Source of the DNA: Luteimonas rhizosphaericola
GTDB lineage: Bacteria > Pseudomonadota > Gammaproteobacteria > Xanthomonadales > Xanthomonadaceae
Length of the DNA stretch: 64,000 nucleotides
Direction of reading: 5' to 3'
Assembly: GCF_029888045.1 (NCBI RefSeq)
Contig: NZ_JARXRN010000016.1
Coordinates: forward strand, 186,001 to 250,000
Part shown: in pieces, positions 9,778 to 19,424 of the stretch
How positions within the stretch are numbered: position 1 is the stretch's first letter
Layout: every line of letters begins with the position of its first letter
Notes under the pieces: model-generated
Databases searched by the model: none
Seen by the model: the letters and a program-made list of their open reading frames with translations, nothing else
What the model was told of the DNA's origin: nothing
Made by a program: the position numbers and the translations under genes

Positions 9778-11661
9778 TCACTGGCCGATCGCCGCGAGCA
9801 GGCTGCCGTCGGCCACCAGTTGCACCGCGGTGGCGACCTCGCCGTCCAGCGCGCGGTCGCGGTCCAGGAACGGGATGCGTTCGCGGATCGCGGCGTGCGC
9901 GGCTGCGACCCGGGTTCCCGGGTGGAACGCGTCGGCCTGCGCCAGTTCCGCGCGCAGCGCCTCGACTTCGGCCATGAGTGCCGGATAACGCGGGTCGGCC
10001 TCGCCCACGCCGTGCACCTTGCGCGCGAGCGCGGCCGCGTCGGCGCGGCGGGCCAGGTCGCGCGCGGCGTTGATCATGTCCAGGCGCAGGTCCAGCGCCT
10101 GCGCGGCGGTGTAGAGCTCCAGCGCCAACACCTTGCCCAGGTCGTCGGCCATCGACAGGACGTGGCGCGCCTCGTTGGTGCCCATGGACACGTGGTCCTC
10201 GGCGTTGGCGCTGGTGGGGATCGAGTACACGCTGGCCGGGTGCGCACGCGTGGCCAGGTCGTTGACGATCGCCGCCGCGGTGTACTGCACGATCATGAAG
10301 CCCGATTCGGTGCCGTCCTCGTTGCCGATCAGGAAGCCCGGCAGCCCGTCGCTGGTGGCCGGGTCGACCAGCTTGTTGAGCCGGCGCTCGCTGATCGCGG
10401 CCAGCACCGGGATCGCCGCCTTGACCGCGCTCATCGCCAGCGCCAGCGGCATGCCGTGGAAGTGGCCGGCCGAGATCACCTGCTGCTCGACGTGGTCGGC
10501 CTCGCGTTCGGGGAACAGCAGCGGGTTGTCGGTCACCGCGTTGAGCTCGATGTCGAACACGCGACGCGCGTGCTCGACCGCGTCGCGCACCGCGCCGTGC
10601 ACCTGCGGGATGCAGCGCAGCGAGTAGCTGTCCTGCGGCTGGTGCTTCTTGCCGCCGCGGAACGGCTTGAACCGCGCGTAGAACTTCTCGCGGCCATGGC
10701 GCTGGTCGCTCGGCACCCAGTCCCAGCCGATATCGAAGGTCAGACGCCGGGCGTCCTCGGTGTCCCAGCTCTCCGGTCGCCACGGACGGAATTTCGGCAC
10801 CAGATGGTAGGGAATGTCGGCCAGCGTCGAGCCTGCCAGCAGCTCGCGCACGTGCGCGGCGGTGCGCACCTGCCCCGGATGCGGGCGCAGCGCGTGCACG
10901 TCCGCGTCGAACGCGCCCAGGCGGCCGGCGAAGGCGTCCAGGGTCATGGCCGCCGCGAGGTCGGCGGTATCCAGCAGGCGGTCCAGCCGGTGCAGCGCAA
11001 GCGCGCCGGTGGCCAGCATCTGCGCGGTGCCGTTGTTCAGCGCCAGGCCTTCCTTGTACGACAGCGCGACTGGGGCGAGGCCGGCGCGCCGCAGCGCCTC
11101 GGCACCGGGCACGCGTTCGCCGTCGACGAAGGCCTCGCCGCCGCCCAGCAGCACGATGGCAAGATGCGACAGCGGGGCAAGATCGCCCGAGGCGCCCACC
11201 GACCCCAGCGCCGGGACCACCGGCACCACGCCGGCGTTGAGCAGCGCCGCCAACGCTTCGAGCGTCTGCACGCGGATGCCCGAATGGCCCTTGAGCAGCG
11301 TGTTGATGCGGATGCACAGCATCGCGCGCACCACATCGGCCGCCAGCGGCTCGCCGACGCACACCGCGTGGGTCACGATCAGGTTGTGCTGCAGCTCTTC
11401 GTGCAGCGAGCGCCCCGACTTCGCCGCGCCAGGCAGCTCATCGCGCAGCGGGTGCGCGCCCAGCAGCTTGTCGGCATTGCTGCCGAAGCCGGTGGACACG
11501 CCGTAGATCGGCTCTTCGCGCGCGACCTGCGCGGCCAGGAAGTCGGCCGCACGTGCCACGTCGCGCAGCGCCGCGTCGTCCAGCGCCACCAGCGCGCCGT
11601 GCGCCACCATCACCAGCTGGTCGCGCGTCAGCGAGCGGCCGTCGAGCAGTACGGGTTTCAT
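9778..11661 (-). CDS. hutH: Histidine ammonia-lyase-like aromatic amino acid lyase, enlarged
   Basis: MIO-type lyase. The cofactor-forming Ala-Ser-Gly is at 157-159 (GSVGASGDLAPLSH) and the catalytic Tyr53 in YGVSTGFGSN. The substrate-selectivity pair reads T-H (NLIVTHA), closer to the S-H of histidine lyases than to the F-L or H-L of phenylalanine and tyrosine lyases. The expected product is urocanate plus ammonia. At 627 residues it is over 100 longer than typical HutH (about 510). About 60 Trp/Arg/Lys-rich residues (280-344, with KFRPWRPESWD and GGKKHQPQD) precede SYSLRCIPQVHGA, and the C-terminus is also extended. No other hut gene is nearby, so a role other than histidine catabolism is possible. 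Confidence 0.8.
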   Translation of the reverse strand: MKPVLLDGRSLTRDQLVMVAHGALVALDDAALRDVARAADFLAAQVAREEPIYGVSTGFGSNADKLLGAHPLRDELPGAAKSGRSLHEELQHNLIVTHAVCVGEPLAADVVRAMLCIRINTLLKGHSGIRVQTLEALAALLNAGVVPVVPALGSVGASGDLAPLSHLAIVLLGGGEAFVDGERVPGAEALRRAGLAPVALSYKEGLALNNGTAQMLATGALALHRLDRLLDTADLAAAMTLDAFAGRLGAFDADVHALRPHPGQVRTAAHVRELLAGSTLADIPYHLVPKFRPWRPESWDTEDARRLTFDIGWDWVPSDQRHGREKFYARFKPFRGGKKHQPQDSYSLRCIPQVHGAVRDAVEHARRVFDIELNAVTDNPLLFPEREADHVEQQVISAGHFHGMPLALAMSAVKAAIPVLAAISERRLNKLVDPATSDGLPGFLIGNEDGTESGFMIVQYTAAAIVNDLATRAHPASVYSIPTSANAEDHVSMGTNEARHVLSMADDLGKVLALELYTAAQALDLRLDMINAARDLARRADAAALARKVHGVGEADPRYPALMAEVEALRAELAQADAFHPGTRVAAAHAAIRERIPFLDRDRALDGEVATAVQLVADGSLLAAIGQ

Positions 11662-11776
11662 CGATCTACCGCCTTCGTTGTTGCGACGCCACGTGCCGGC
11701 ACGGGCACGGCCGTGCGCGGTCGGCCATGCGGCGGAACGGACGCCATCGACCCGGGCACGGACGTGCCGCCCGCGC

Positions 11777-13159
11777 TCAACCCGCGCCCTGCCCCAGCGC
11801 GCGCCACTGCTCGCGCTCGACCAGCAGCGTGCGCGCCAGGTCGGCGTCGGCGACCTCGAACTGCTCGCCGCGGCGCAGGTCCTTCACCGCGACCACGCCG
11901 CGTCCGGCCTCGTCGTCGCCGCGGATGACCACGAAGCGGATGCCGGCGCGGTCGGCGTACTGCATCTGCTTGCCGAGCTTGCGCGGTTCGAGCTGGGTCT
12001 CGACGTTCAGCCCGGCGGCGCGCAGTTGCTGCGACAGGCCCAGCGCGTGGTCGAGCCCGGCATCGTCGAACAGGGTCACCAGCACGTCGACCGAACTGTC
12101 GGCCGTCGCCACCAGGCCCGCCTCGCGCAGCTGCCAGAACAGGCGCGTCAGGCCGATGGAAATGCCCACGCCCGGCAGCTTCGACCGGGTGTAGTGGCTG
12201 GCGAGGTTGTCGTAGCGGCCGCCCGAGCAGATCGAACCGATGCCAGGGTGCGCATCGAGCGTGGTCTCGTAGACGATGCCGGTGTAGTAGTCCAGCCCGC
12301 GCGCGATCGAGAGGTTGATCGCGTAGCGCGACTCCGGCACGCCCAGCGCCTTGAGCCGGTGCAGCACCTCGCGCAGTTCGTCGCGGCCTTCCTCGAACAG
12401 CGCGGTGCCCTGGCCCAGGGCCTCCAGCTTCGCCAGGGCGTCGTCATGCCCGGTCGAACGCACGCGCGAGAACGCGAGCAGCTGGTCGATGACCGTATCC
12501 GACAGGCCGAAGCCCTCGCCCGCCAGCGTCGCGCGCACCGCGTCCTCGCCGCGCTTGTCGAGCTTGTCGATCTCGCGCAGCACCGGCAGCTGCGCGTCGC
12601 CGGCGATGCCCTGGCCTTCGAACCAGCCGCGCAGCAGCTTGCGGTGGTTGAACTGGATGGTGAAATCGCCGATGTCCAGCGCGTCGAACACGGCGTGGAT
12701 CACGGCCGGGATCTCGGCGTCGTGGCGCGGCGAGAGCGCGTCCTTGCCGATCACGTCGATGTCGCACTGGTAGAACTCGCGGAAGCGCCCGCGCTGCGCG
12801 CGCTCGCCGCGGTACACGCGCTGCATCTGGTAGCGCCGGAACGGGAACGCGAGTTCGTGCTCGTGCTCGGCCACGTAGCGCGCCAGCGGTACGGTCAGGT
12901 CGAACCGCAGCGCCAGCTCGGGCAGCCCGGCCTCGGCCTTCTCCAGCGTGCCGGTCGACTGGGCGAAATACACCTGGCGCTCGGTCTCGCCGCCGGACTT
13001 GGTCAGCAGCACCTCCGACAGCTCGAACACCGGCGTTTCGATCGGCAGGAAACCGAACCCCTCGAAGATGCGGCGGATGGTGTCGAGCATGCGCTGGAAC
13101 GCGATCTGGTCGCGCGGCAGCAGTTCCATGACGCCGGTGGGGGTACGGGGCTTGATCAT
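11777..13159 (-). CDS. hisS: Histidyl-tRNA synthetase
   Basis: This 460-residue class II synthetase charges tRNA-His. Motif 2 ([22 protein letters not shown]), the histidine-specific ARGLDYYTG and motif 3 ([12 protein letters not shown]) are present, followed by the anticodon-binding domain. I chose the ATG at 13159 ([15 protein letters not shown], the usual N-terminus) over an in-frame ATG at 13195. Neither has a strong ribosome-binding site. It sits 115 nt upstream of the ammonia-lyase on the same strand. Confidence 0.95.
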   Translation of the reverse strand: MIKPRTPTGVMELLPRDQIAFQRMLDTIRRIFEGFGFLPIETPVFELSEVLLTKSGGETERQVYFAQSTGTLEKAEAGLPELALRFDLTVPLARYVAEHEHELAFPFRRYQMQRVYRGERAQRGRFREFYQCDIDVIGKDALSPRHDAEIPAVIHAVFDALDIGDFTIQFNHRKLLRGWFEGQGIAGDAQLPVLREIDKLDKRGEDAVRATLAGEGFGLSDTVIDQLLAFSRVRSTGHDDALAKLEALGQGTALFEEGRDELREVLHRLKALGVPESRYAINLSIARGLDYYTGIVYETTLDAHPGIGSICSGGRYDNLASHYTRSKLPGVGISIGLTRLFWQLREAGLVATADSSVDVLVTLFDDAGLDHALGLSQQLRAAGLNVETQLEPRKLGKQMQYADRAGIRFVVIRGDDEAGRGVVAVKDLRRGEQFEVADADLARTLLVEREQWRALGQGAG

Positions 13160-13386
13160 GCCGGGGGTGGCGGTTTCAACGGGACAGTCGCCCATTCTAA
13201 CCGGCCCGCCGGCGCCGGCTGCGGGAGGACCCGCCTCTACGGCCGGCCGCCCGGCACGTGGACGATTTATCCAGCACGCCGCGCCGCGCAGGTCGCTATG
13301 ATGGTCGCACCCGCCCGGTTGAGGCTCCGCTTTCGCCGCACGGCGGGCAGGATGCGCAATGGGCGCCAGGATGCGAGGGGCTTTCC

Positions 13387-14124
13387 ATGACCAGCCAGTT
13401 CACCGCCCGCTGCCGGCAGCACTCCCGGAGCGTCGAGCCGCTCGATTGCGCCCGCTGTTCCGTGCGCGACCTCGCGGTGTGCGCGGCGCTGCCGCCGCCG
13501 GCCGCCGACGCGCTGGAACGCCACGTCACCTCGCTGGAGCTGCAGGCCAACGCCGAACTCGCGCGCGCCGGGCAGCCATGCCGCCACGCCTACAGCGTCA
13601 CCAGCGGCATGCTGCGGCTGGTGCGCACGCTGGCCGACGCCCGCCGCCAGGTGGTGGCATTCGTGCTGCCCGGCCACTTCGTCGGCCTGTCCGAACACGC
13701 GGTGCACCGCCATGGCGTCGAAGCGGTGGTACCGAGCCGCGTGTGCGCGTTCGAGATCGACGGCATCCGCGACCTGCGCGAACGCTTTCCCGCGTTCGAG
13801 CACACCCTGCTCGACCGCGCCTGCCGAGAGCTGGACGACGCCCACGACGCGATGCTGCTGCTGGCGCGGCTGTCGCCGCCGGAGCGGCTGGCGAGTTTCC
13901 TGGTGCGGCTGCGTCGGCAGATGTCGATTCCGGCCCACGACCCGCGCATGGCCCTGCCGATGGGTCGCGGCGACATCGCCGACCACCTGGGCCTGACGGT
14001 CGAAACGGTGAGCCGCAGCTTCACCCGGCTGCGCGAACAGGGTGTCATCGCCCTGCCCGACCCCCATCATGTCGAGATCCTGGACCCGGCGGCGCTGCAC
14101 GAACTGGCCTCCGCGCTGCACTGA
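13387..14124 (+). CDS. FNR-type Crp-family regulator with [4Fe-4S] cysteine set
   Basis: This 245-residue protein has a cyclic-nucleotide-binding-fold sensor and a C-terminal helix-turn-helix. Cys21, Cys24, Cys32 and Cys120 reproduce the four-cysteine pattern of oxygen-sensing FNR. The recognition helix [14 protein letters not shown] keeps E206, S209 and R210, the residues FNR uses to read TTGAT half-sites. It is therefore inferred to activate genes under low oxygen. The ATG at 13387 has GAGGGG upstream and leaves the cysteine cluster intact. Two matching boxes lie upstream of nirK in this window. Confidence 0.88.
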   Translation: MTSQFTARCRQHSRSVEPLDCARCSVRDLAVCAALPPPAADALERHVTSLELQANAELARAGQPCRHAYSVTSGMLRLVRTLADARRQVVAFVLPGHFVGLSEHAVHRHGVEAVVPSRVCAFEIDGIRDLRERFPAFEHTLLDRACRELDDAHDAMLLLARLSPPERLASFLVRLRRQMSIPAHDPRMALPMGRGDIADHLGLTVETVSRSFTRLREQGVIALPDPHHVEILDPAALHELASALH

Positions 14125-14196
14125 GGTCCAACCGGGAGGTCCGCCCCCCTTGCCTCGCGGCACACTGGGTCACTAAAATACGCGGCTCGCCCAAGT

Positions 14197-14273
14197 CGGG
14201 GTGTAGCTCAGCCTGGTAGAGCGCTACGTTCGGGACGTAGAAGTCGCAGGTTCAAATCCTGTCTCCCCGACCA
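14197..14273 (+). tRNA. tRNA-Pro (anticodon CGG)
   Basis: The 77-nt cloverleaf starts CGGGGTGTAGCTCAGCCTGG and has a CTACG/CGTAG anticodon stem with loop TTCGGGA. The T-arm carries GGTTCAAATCC, and the CCA end is encoded. One U-U mismatch lies in the acceptor stem. It decodes CCG, a favoured proline codon in this GC-rich genome. Confidence 0.97.
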
Positions 14274-14294
14274 ACCGCGGCACGCAATACGGAC

Positions 14295-14318
14295 AAGCCG
14301 GCCTCGCGCCGGCTTTTT
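14295..14318 (+). terminator. Intrinsic terminator after tRNA-Pro
   Basis: AAGCCGGC and GCCGGCTT form an 8-bp stem around a 5-nt loop, followed by a T run. It lies 21 nt after the tRNA. Confidence 0.85.
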
Positions 14319-14344
14319 CGCGTCTGGCTGTCGCACCGGGGGCG

Positions 14345-14662
14345 TTACTCGCAGCGGGCCGACCGGATCCGGTTGTCGGCGTCGATCCTCACCCGCAGAC
14401 GGTCGTCGCGGTGGTCCCCGCGCACCCGGCTGTCGGGACCGAGCGGGTCGATCAGCCCCGCCCCGCTCTCGCGCAGCAGGCGGCGCATGGTCGCTTCGTC
14501 CGCGGGCTGACCGATGGCCCAGCCCAGGCCCGCGTCACTGCACCGGCCGCTTCCGCCGATCCGCGGTCCCGGATCCGACAGACAGCCCGCCAGCAGCGCG
14601 GCGCCGCACACCGCCAGGACCGCACCTGCCGTTCCAGACATGGAGCGCGCGAACCGGGTCAT
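14345..14662 (-). CDS. Lipoprotein with I78 peptidase-inhibitor-like domain
   Basis: This 105-residue precursor has a signal peptide ending in the lipobox LLAGC. The mature part resembles the small I78 inhibitor family: an early Cys (RCSDAG), WAIGQPADEATMRRLLRESGAG, a VRGDHRDDRLRVRID strand and a final Cys. The I78 family inhibits serine proteases by a loop fold; an inhibitory role here is inferred only from resemblance. AAGAGGA precedes the ATG at 14662. Confidence 0.75.
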   Translation of the reverse strand: MTRFARSMSGTAGAVLAVCGAALLAGCLSDPGPRIGGSGRCSDAGLGWAIGQPADEATMRRLLRESGAGLIDPLGPDSRVRGDHRDDRLRVRIDADNRIRSARCE

Positions 14663-14908
14663 CGGGTCCTCTTGGGGCGGACGGGCGTCTGGCGACGAGC
14701 ATAGCCCAGCCTGGAGTAGGAAAAATCCTACGGCGCGATGCGCAATGCGCCGACTGCGCAAGCCCGCTGCCGGGAGGACACTGGCATCGCCCCGGCAGCC
14801 CGGCCACTGCAACTGGCAACGGATGCCGCTCAGCAACGGAACCAGAGCCGCGACCTTGAGCAAGTCGACCGCTGGGCCGGGGCGCCTCTTCCCCCTACGG
14901 AGCCTGCA

Positions 14909-15121
14909 ATGCCTGGATCGATCCTGCGACTGGTGCGCAGCGGCGGTGGCTGGCAGCTGCTGGACGGCGAGCGGCCGCTGTTCTGGTTCCCCGAGCGCGA
15001 CAAGGCGCTGGAGATCGCGCAGCTGATGGCCGACGCCCGCAGCCTCAACCACGGCCTCGCCATCACGGTGCAGGCCCAGAACGACGACGGCGAGCTGGAA
15101 ACGGTGGCGGAGTCCGCCTGA
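14909..15121 (+). CDS. Small conserved-looking protein of unknown function
   Basis: This 70-residue soluble protein begins MPGSILRLVRSGGGWQLLDG and contains the pattern WFPERDKALEIAQLMADARS. GGAG lies 7 nt before the ATG. The short beta-rich start followed by a helix is reminiscent of small DUF2188-type domains, but I cannot assign it. An intrinsic terminator follows at 15187. Confidence 0.6.
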   Translation: MPGSILRLVRSGGGWQLLDGERPLFWFPERDKALEIAQLMADARSLNHGLAITVQAQNDDGELETVAESA

Positions 15122-15186
15122 GCCCGCCTGCAGCAAATGCTTCGCGCAGCCGGCTCTCCACGGCTGCGCCCATCGCTTCATCCCCT

Positions 15187-15213
15187 GACCGGTCCTGCGC
15201 CGGTCTTTTTTTT
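15187..15213 (+). terminator. Intrinsic terminator downstream of the 70-residue gene
   Basis: GACCGG and CCGGTC pair around a 7-nt loop and are followed by eight T residues. It separates the plus-strand small gene from the minus-strand end of proA. Confidence 0.85.
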
Positions 15214-15284
15214 CCCGTCCGACGCTACGGAAACGCCGGGGACCCCGCGCCTTCGAGTCGTGCCGCGCATGGGGCGGCCGTTTC

Positions 15285-16541
15285 TCAGTCGTGGATGTTC
15301 CGCGTCTGCCCCTCGCCGCGCACCACGAACCGCTCCACCGTCAGCGCCTCCAGCCCCATCGGCCCGTAGGCGTGCAGGCGCGTGGTCGAGATGCCGATCT
15401 CGGCGCCCAGGCCCAGCTCGCCGCCGTCGCTGAAGCGCGAGGACGCGTTGACCATCACCACCGCGGAGCGCAGCGCCTGCACGAAGGCCTCGGCGACGGC
15501 GGGGTCGGGGGTGGCGATCACCTCGGTGTGGTCGGAACCGTGGCGATGGATGTGGTCGAGCGCCGTCTCCAGCGAGTCCACCACCCGCACCGCGATGACC
15601 AGGTCCAGGTACTCGGCGTCGTAGTCGTCCACGGTCGCTTCGCCCATGTCTGGCACGATCCCGCGCGCCGCGGCATCCCCGCGCAGCTCGACGCCATGCG
15701 CGCGCAGCGCGTGCGCCGCCCGCGGCAGGAATTCTTCCGCGGCGTCGGCATGCACCAGCAGCGTCTCCAGCGCGTTGCAGGCACTGGGGCGCGAGACCTT
15801 GCCGTCCACCAGCAGCCGCAGCGCCAGGGCCTGGTCGGCATCGGCGTGCACGTACAGGTGGCATACGCCCTTGTAGTGCTTGATTACCGGCACGCGGGCG
15901 TGTTCGGCGACGAACCGGATCAGGCCTTCGCCGCCGCGCGGGATGGCGAGGTCGACGATGTCGGTGAGCTGCAGCAGCTCGACCATGGTCTCGCGGCGCA
16001 GATCCTCGACGATGGTGAGCGCGGCCGCGGGCACGCCCGCCGCCTCCAGCGCCCGGTGCAGCGCCCGGGCGATCGCCTGGTTGGAGCGAATCGCCTCGCT
16101 GCCGCCGCGCAGGATCACCCCGTTGCCGGCCTTCAGGCACAGCGCCGCGGCGTCCGCGGTCACGTTGGGGCGCGCCTCGTAGATCATGGCCACCACGCCC
16201 AGCGGCGTGCGCACGCGTTCGACCACGATGCCGTTGGGGCGCGTCTCGCGCCGCGTCACCCGGCCCACCGGATCGGGCAGCGCGGCCACCTCGCGCAGGG
16301 CGTCGGCCACGCCCGCCAGGCGCGCGTCGTCCAGCCGCAGGCGATCGAGCATGGCCGCGCCGACGCCCTTGTCGCGGGCCGCGTCCAGGTCCTGCGCATT
16401 GGCCGCGAGGATCGCCGGCGCATCGGCCACCAGGGCGTCGGCCATGGCGCGCAGCATCGCGTAGCGATCTTCGGTGTGCAGCGCGGCGACGGCGCGGGAC
16501 GCGTCGCGGCAGCGCAAGGCAAGTTCCCGGATCTCACTCAT
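15285..16541 (-). CDS. proA: Gamma-glutamyl phosphate reductase
   Basis: This 418-residue enzyme of the aldehyde dehydrogenase superfamily reduces gamma-glutamyl phosphate to glutamate semialdehyde with NADPH for proline synthesis. The active-site Cys255 lies in [25 protein letters not shown], the glycine-rich ILRGGSEAI and the C-terminal [20 protein letters not shown] are family hallmarks. It follows proB by 93 nt on the same strand and closes the arginine/proline gene run. Confidence 0.96.
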   Translation of the reverse strand: MSEIRELALRCRDASRAVAALHTEDRYAMLRAMADALVADAPAILAANAQDLDAARDKGVGAAMLDRLRLDDARLAGVADALREVAALPDPVGRVTRRETRPNGIVVERVRTPLGVVAMIYEARPNVTADAAALCLKAGNGVILRGGSEAIRSNQAIARALHRALEAAGVPAAALTIVEDLRRETMVELLQLTDIVDLAIPRGGEGLIRFVAEHARVPVIKHYKGVCHLYVHADADQALALRLLVDGKVSRPSACNALETLLVHADAAEEFLPRAAHALRAHGVELRGDAAARGIVPDMGEATVDDYDAEYLDLVIAVRVVDSLETALDHIHRHGSDHTEVIATPDPAVAEAFVQALRSAVVMVNASSRFSDGGELGLGAEIGISTTRLHAYGPMGLEALTVERFVVRGEGQTRNIHD

Positions 16542-16634
16542 CTCGTCGTGCTTCCCGTCCTGTCATTTGCCTTCCTTCCATTACGGATGCGGCGCTTCCG
16601 TGCTGTCATCCGACGCTAAGGTCCCGCTGTCGCG

Positions 16635-17774
16635 CTAGACCAGCATCAGGTCGTCGCGATGGATGATGGTGCCGCCGTAGCTGTAGCCGAGCACGCCCTC
16701 GATCTCGCGCGAGTGGCGCCGTGCCACGCGGCGGATGTCGGCGGCCGAATACTGGCTCACGCCGCGCGCCACGCGCCGGCTGCCGCGCTCGTCGCGCAGC
16801 CAGACCTCGACCATGTCGCCGCGACGGAACTCGCCTTCGGCCGTGACCACGCCGCCTGGCAGCAGCGACGCGCCCTTCTCCACCAGCGCATTGGCCGCAC
16901 CGGCGTCGACGAAGATGCCGCCCGCCTCGGCCGGCGCGTTCTGCAGCCAGTGCTTGCGTACGGCCACGCGGCTGCGCAACGCATGGATGCGGGTGCCGCG
17001 CAGGCGGTCGGCCGCCAGGCCTTCGAGCACGTCGGCGCGGGTGCCGTTGAACAGCACCGTCGCCACGCCCGCCGCCGAAGCCCGCTGCGCCGCCTCGAGC
17101 TTGGTGCGCATGCCGCCGGTGCCGACGACGCTGCCCGAGCCTCCCGCTGCGGCCAGCAGCGTCGGCGTGAGCTTGGGCACCACTTCCACCGGCCGCGCAT
17201 CGGGGTTGCGACGCGGGTCGGCGTCGTACAGGCCGTCGATGTCGGTGGCGATGAACAGCACATCCGCATCCACCAGTGCGGCCACGATCGCGGCCAGGTT
17301 GTCGTTGTCGCCGAGCTTGAGCTCGTCCACCGAGACGGTGTCGTTCTCGTTGACCACCGGCACCGCGCGGTGGTGCAGCAGCGCCGACAGCGTGGCGCGC
17401 GCGTTGAGGTAGCGACGGCGGTTGCGCAGGTCGTCGTGGGTCAGCAGCACCTGCGCGACCTGGCGGTCCAGCAGGCCCTGCCAGAAGCCGATCAGGCGCG
17501 CCTGGCCGACCGCGGCGAGCGCCTGGCGTTCGGCCATCTCGGCGCCGTCGCGCGGCTGCTCGCGCAGGATCGCGCGGCCCGCGGCGACCGCGCCGGAAGA
17601 CACCACCACCACCTCGCGCCCGGCGCGGTGCGCGGCGACCACGAAGCCGGCGATCGCCTGCGCGTACTCGGTCGACAGTCCGCCGCCGTTGGCCGCCAGC
17701 AGGCTGCTGCCGACCTTGAGCACGGCGCGCCGCCAGGGCGGCAGCAGCTGTTCGGAGAAGGCGTGGGCGTTCAT
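16635..17774 (-). CDS. proB: Glutamate 5-kinase with C-terminal PUA domain
   Basis: This 379-residue enzyme phosphorylates glutamate, the first and feedback-controlled step of proline synthesis. The amino-acid-kinase domain (about 1-265) shows VLKVGSSLL, VVSSGAVAAG, VNENDTVSVDELKLGDND and GTGGMRTKLEAAQ. A PUA domain (about 290-379) ends it, starting around GIFVDAGAANAL. The ATG at 17774 is 4 nt after the yciI stop, so it continues the arg operon. Confidence 0.95.
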   Translation of the reverse strand: MNAHAFSEQLLPPWRRAVLKVGSSLLAANGGGLSTEYAQAIAGFVVAAHRAGREVVVVSSGAVAAGRAILREQPRDGAEMAERQALAAVGQARLIGFWQGLLDRQVAQVLLTHDDLRNRRRYLNARATLSALLHHRAVPVVNENDTVSVDELKLGDNDNLAAIVAALVDADVLFIATDIDGLYDADPRRNPDARPVEVVPKLTPTLLAAAGGSGSVVGTGGMRTKLEAAQRASAAGVATVLFNGTRADVLEGLAADRLRGTRIHALRSRVAVRKHWLQNAPAEAGGIFVDAGAANALVEKGASLLPGGVVTAEGEFRRGDMVEVWLRDERGSRRVARGVSQYSAADIRRVARRHSREIEGVLGYSYGGTIIHRDDLMLV

Positions 17775-17778
17775 GGCG

Positions 17779-18048
17779 TCAGCGTGCGTGCCAGGCATGG
17801 AGGGCAAGGTCCGACGCGCCCTGCGCGACCAGCGGATCGCGCGCGACCAGGGCCTGGGCCTGTTCCAGGCTGCCCACGCCGCGCAACAGGTAGGCACCGC
17901 CGCTGCGATCGGCGAACCCGCCACTCAGTTCCAGCAGGCCCTGCCCGCGCAACTCGTCCAGGAACGCGAGGTGCGGCGCCACGAGCGTCTCGTCGAAACC
18001 GGGCCGGCGCGTCAGCACCACGAGATACCGCAAGCCCGGCGCGTTCAC
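17779..18048 (-). CDS. YciI-family small protein
   Basis: This 89-residue ferredoxin-like-fold protein begins [21 protein letters not shown] and carries the YciI pattern [16 protein letters not shown]. Its GTG start overlaps the argH stop by 4 nt (GTGA). The family function is poorly known and no reaction is assigned. It is embedded between argH and proB. Confidence 0.8.
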   Translation of the reverse strand: MNAPGLRYLVVLTRRPGFDETLVAPHLAFLDELRGQGLLELSGGFADRSGGAYLLRGVGSLEQAQALVARDPLVAQGASDLALHAWHAR

Positions 18049-19337
18049 AGTGCATCCCAGCGCGCCCGCAGCGCATCCAGCCGCAGGTCCGCCGCGGCGC
18101 CGGGCGAGGTGCGCGCGGCCAGGCTCGCTTCCGGCGTGCGCCCCTGCCCGGCGGACTCCGACGCGGCCGCGGCCGCGCGATAGGCCTCGCGGAACGGCAC
18201 GCCGGCGATGGCAGCTTCCACCGCCACGTCGGTCGCGTACATGCCGGCGTCGATCGCGGCGCGCAGGCGGTCCTCGCGCCACTCGAGGTTCGCCAGCAGC
18301 GCCGGCAGCAGTTCGAGTGCCGCCAGCCCGCGACCGAAACCGTGGAAGATCGCGCCCTTGGAAGCCTGCAGGTCGCGGTGGTAGCCCGAGGGCAGCGACA
18401 GCAGCTGTTCGATCTCGGTCCGCGCGGCGGCGACGCTGGCGTGGGTGGCCCGCATCAGCTCGATCACGTCCGGGTTGCGCTTGTTGGGCATGATCGAGCT
18501 GCCGGTGGTGTATTGCGCCGGCAGCGCGACGAAGCCGAATTCGGCGCTGGTGAACAGCGACAGGTCCCAGGCGATGCGGCGCAGGTCCAGCGTGGCGCTG
18601 CCCAGCGCCTCGAGCGCGGCGAGTTCGAACTTGCCGCGCGAAAGCTGCGCGTACACCGGCGAGACCTGCATCCGCGAAAAGCCCAGCGCGGCCGTGGTGT
18701 GCTCGCGGTCGAGCGCGAGGTTGACGCCGTAGCCGGCGGCGGTGCCCAGCGGGTTGCAGTCCACCAGCGCCAGCGTGTCGTTCGCGCGCACGGCATCGTC
18801 GATGAAGGCTTCGGCCCAGCCGGCCCACCACATGCCCGCCGAGGACACCACGGCGCGCTGCACGTGGGTGTAGCCCGGGATCGGCAGCCCGCGTTCGGCG
18901 CCGGCGCGATCGAGCGCCACTTTCGCCACCTCGCGCGAGAGCGCGGCCACCCGCGCCAGCTTCTCCTTCAGCCACAGGCGGGTGGCGACCAGCACCTGGT
19001 CGTTGCGGCTGCGGCCGGTGTGGATCTTGCGGCCGGCATCGCCCAGGCGCTCGGTCAGGCGCGCCTCGATGGCGGAATGGCCGTCCTCGAAGCGCTCATC
19101 CAGCACGAAGGCGCCGGCGTGGAAGTCGTCGGCGAGCGCGGCGAGCTCGCGCTCCAGCCCGGCCAGCTCGTCGGCCGACAGGATGCCCACGCGCTGCAGC
19201 CCCTGCGCATGCGCGGTGCTGGCGACGATGTCGTGCAGGAAGAACTCGCGGTCGAGCACCACGTCGTCGCCGGCCAGGAAGCGCTGGATCTGCGCATCCA
19301 CCGTGACGCCGGGCTTCTGCCACAACAGGTCGGACAT
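18045..19337 (-). CDS. argH: Argininosuccinate lyase
   Basis: This 430-residue fumarase/aspartase-superfamily enzyme splits argininosuccinate into arginine and fumarate. The signature [13 protein letters not shown], the [10 protein letters not shown] segment and GYTHVQRA are present. The ATG at 19337 ([10 protein letters not shown]) is preferred because GGAG lies upstream at the right distance. It is followed with a 4-nt overlap by the yciI gene. Confidence 0.96.
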   Translation of the reverse strand: MSDLLWQKPGVTVDAQIQRFLAGDDVVLDREFFLHDIVASTAHAQGLQRVGILSADELAGLERELAALADDFHAGAFVLDERFEDGHSAIEARLTERLGDAGRKIHTGRSRNDQVLVATRLWLKEKLARVAALSREVAKVALDRAGAERGLPIPGYTHVQRAVVSSAGMWWAGWAEAFIDDAVRANDTLALVDCNPLGTAAGYGVNLALDREHTTAALGFSRMQVSPVYAQLSRGKFELAALEALGSATLDLRRIAWDLSLFTSAEFGFVALPAQYTTGSSIMPNKRNPDVIELMRATHASVAAARTEIEQLLSLPSGYHRDLQASKGAIFHGFGRGLAALELLPALLANLEWREDRLRAAIDAGMYATDVAVEAAIAGVPFREAYRAAAAASESAGQGRTPEASLAARTSPGAAADLRLDALRARWDAL

Positions 19338-19424
19338 CGGGATCTCCATGCGCGGGCCGCGGCCCGCGATTGCGTGTGTTCCAGTCCACCACAACGCGGG
19401 CCGGGGCCCACGCCGGGCAGCGCG

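Noticed and set aside
13160-13195. Alternative hisS start at 13195
   Set aside because: It adds 12 residues not typical of the family, and neither site has a strong ribosome-binding sequence. MIKPRTP at 13159 is the conserved beginning.
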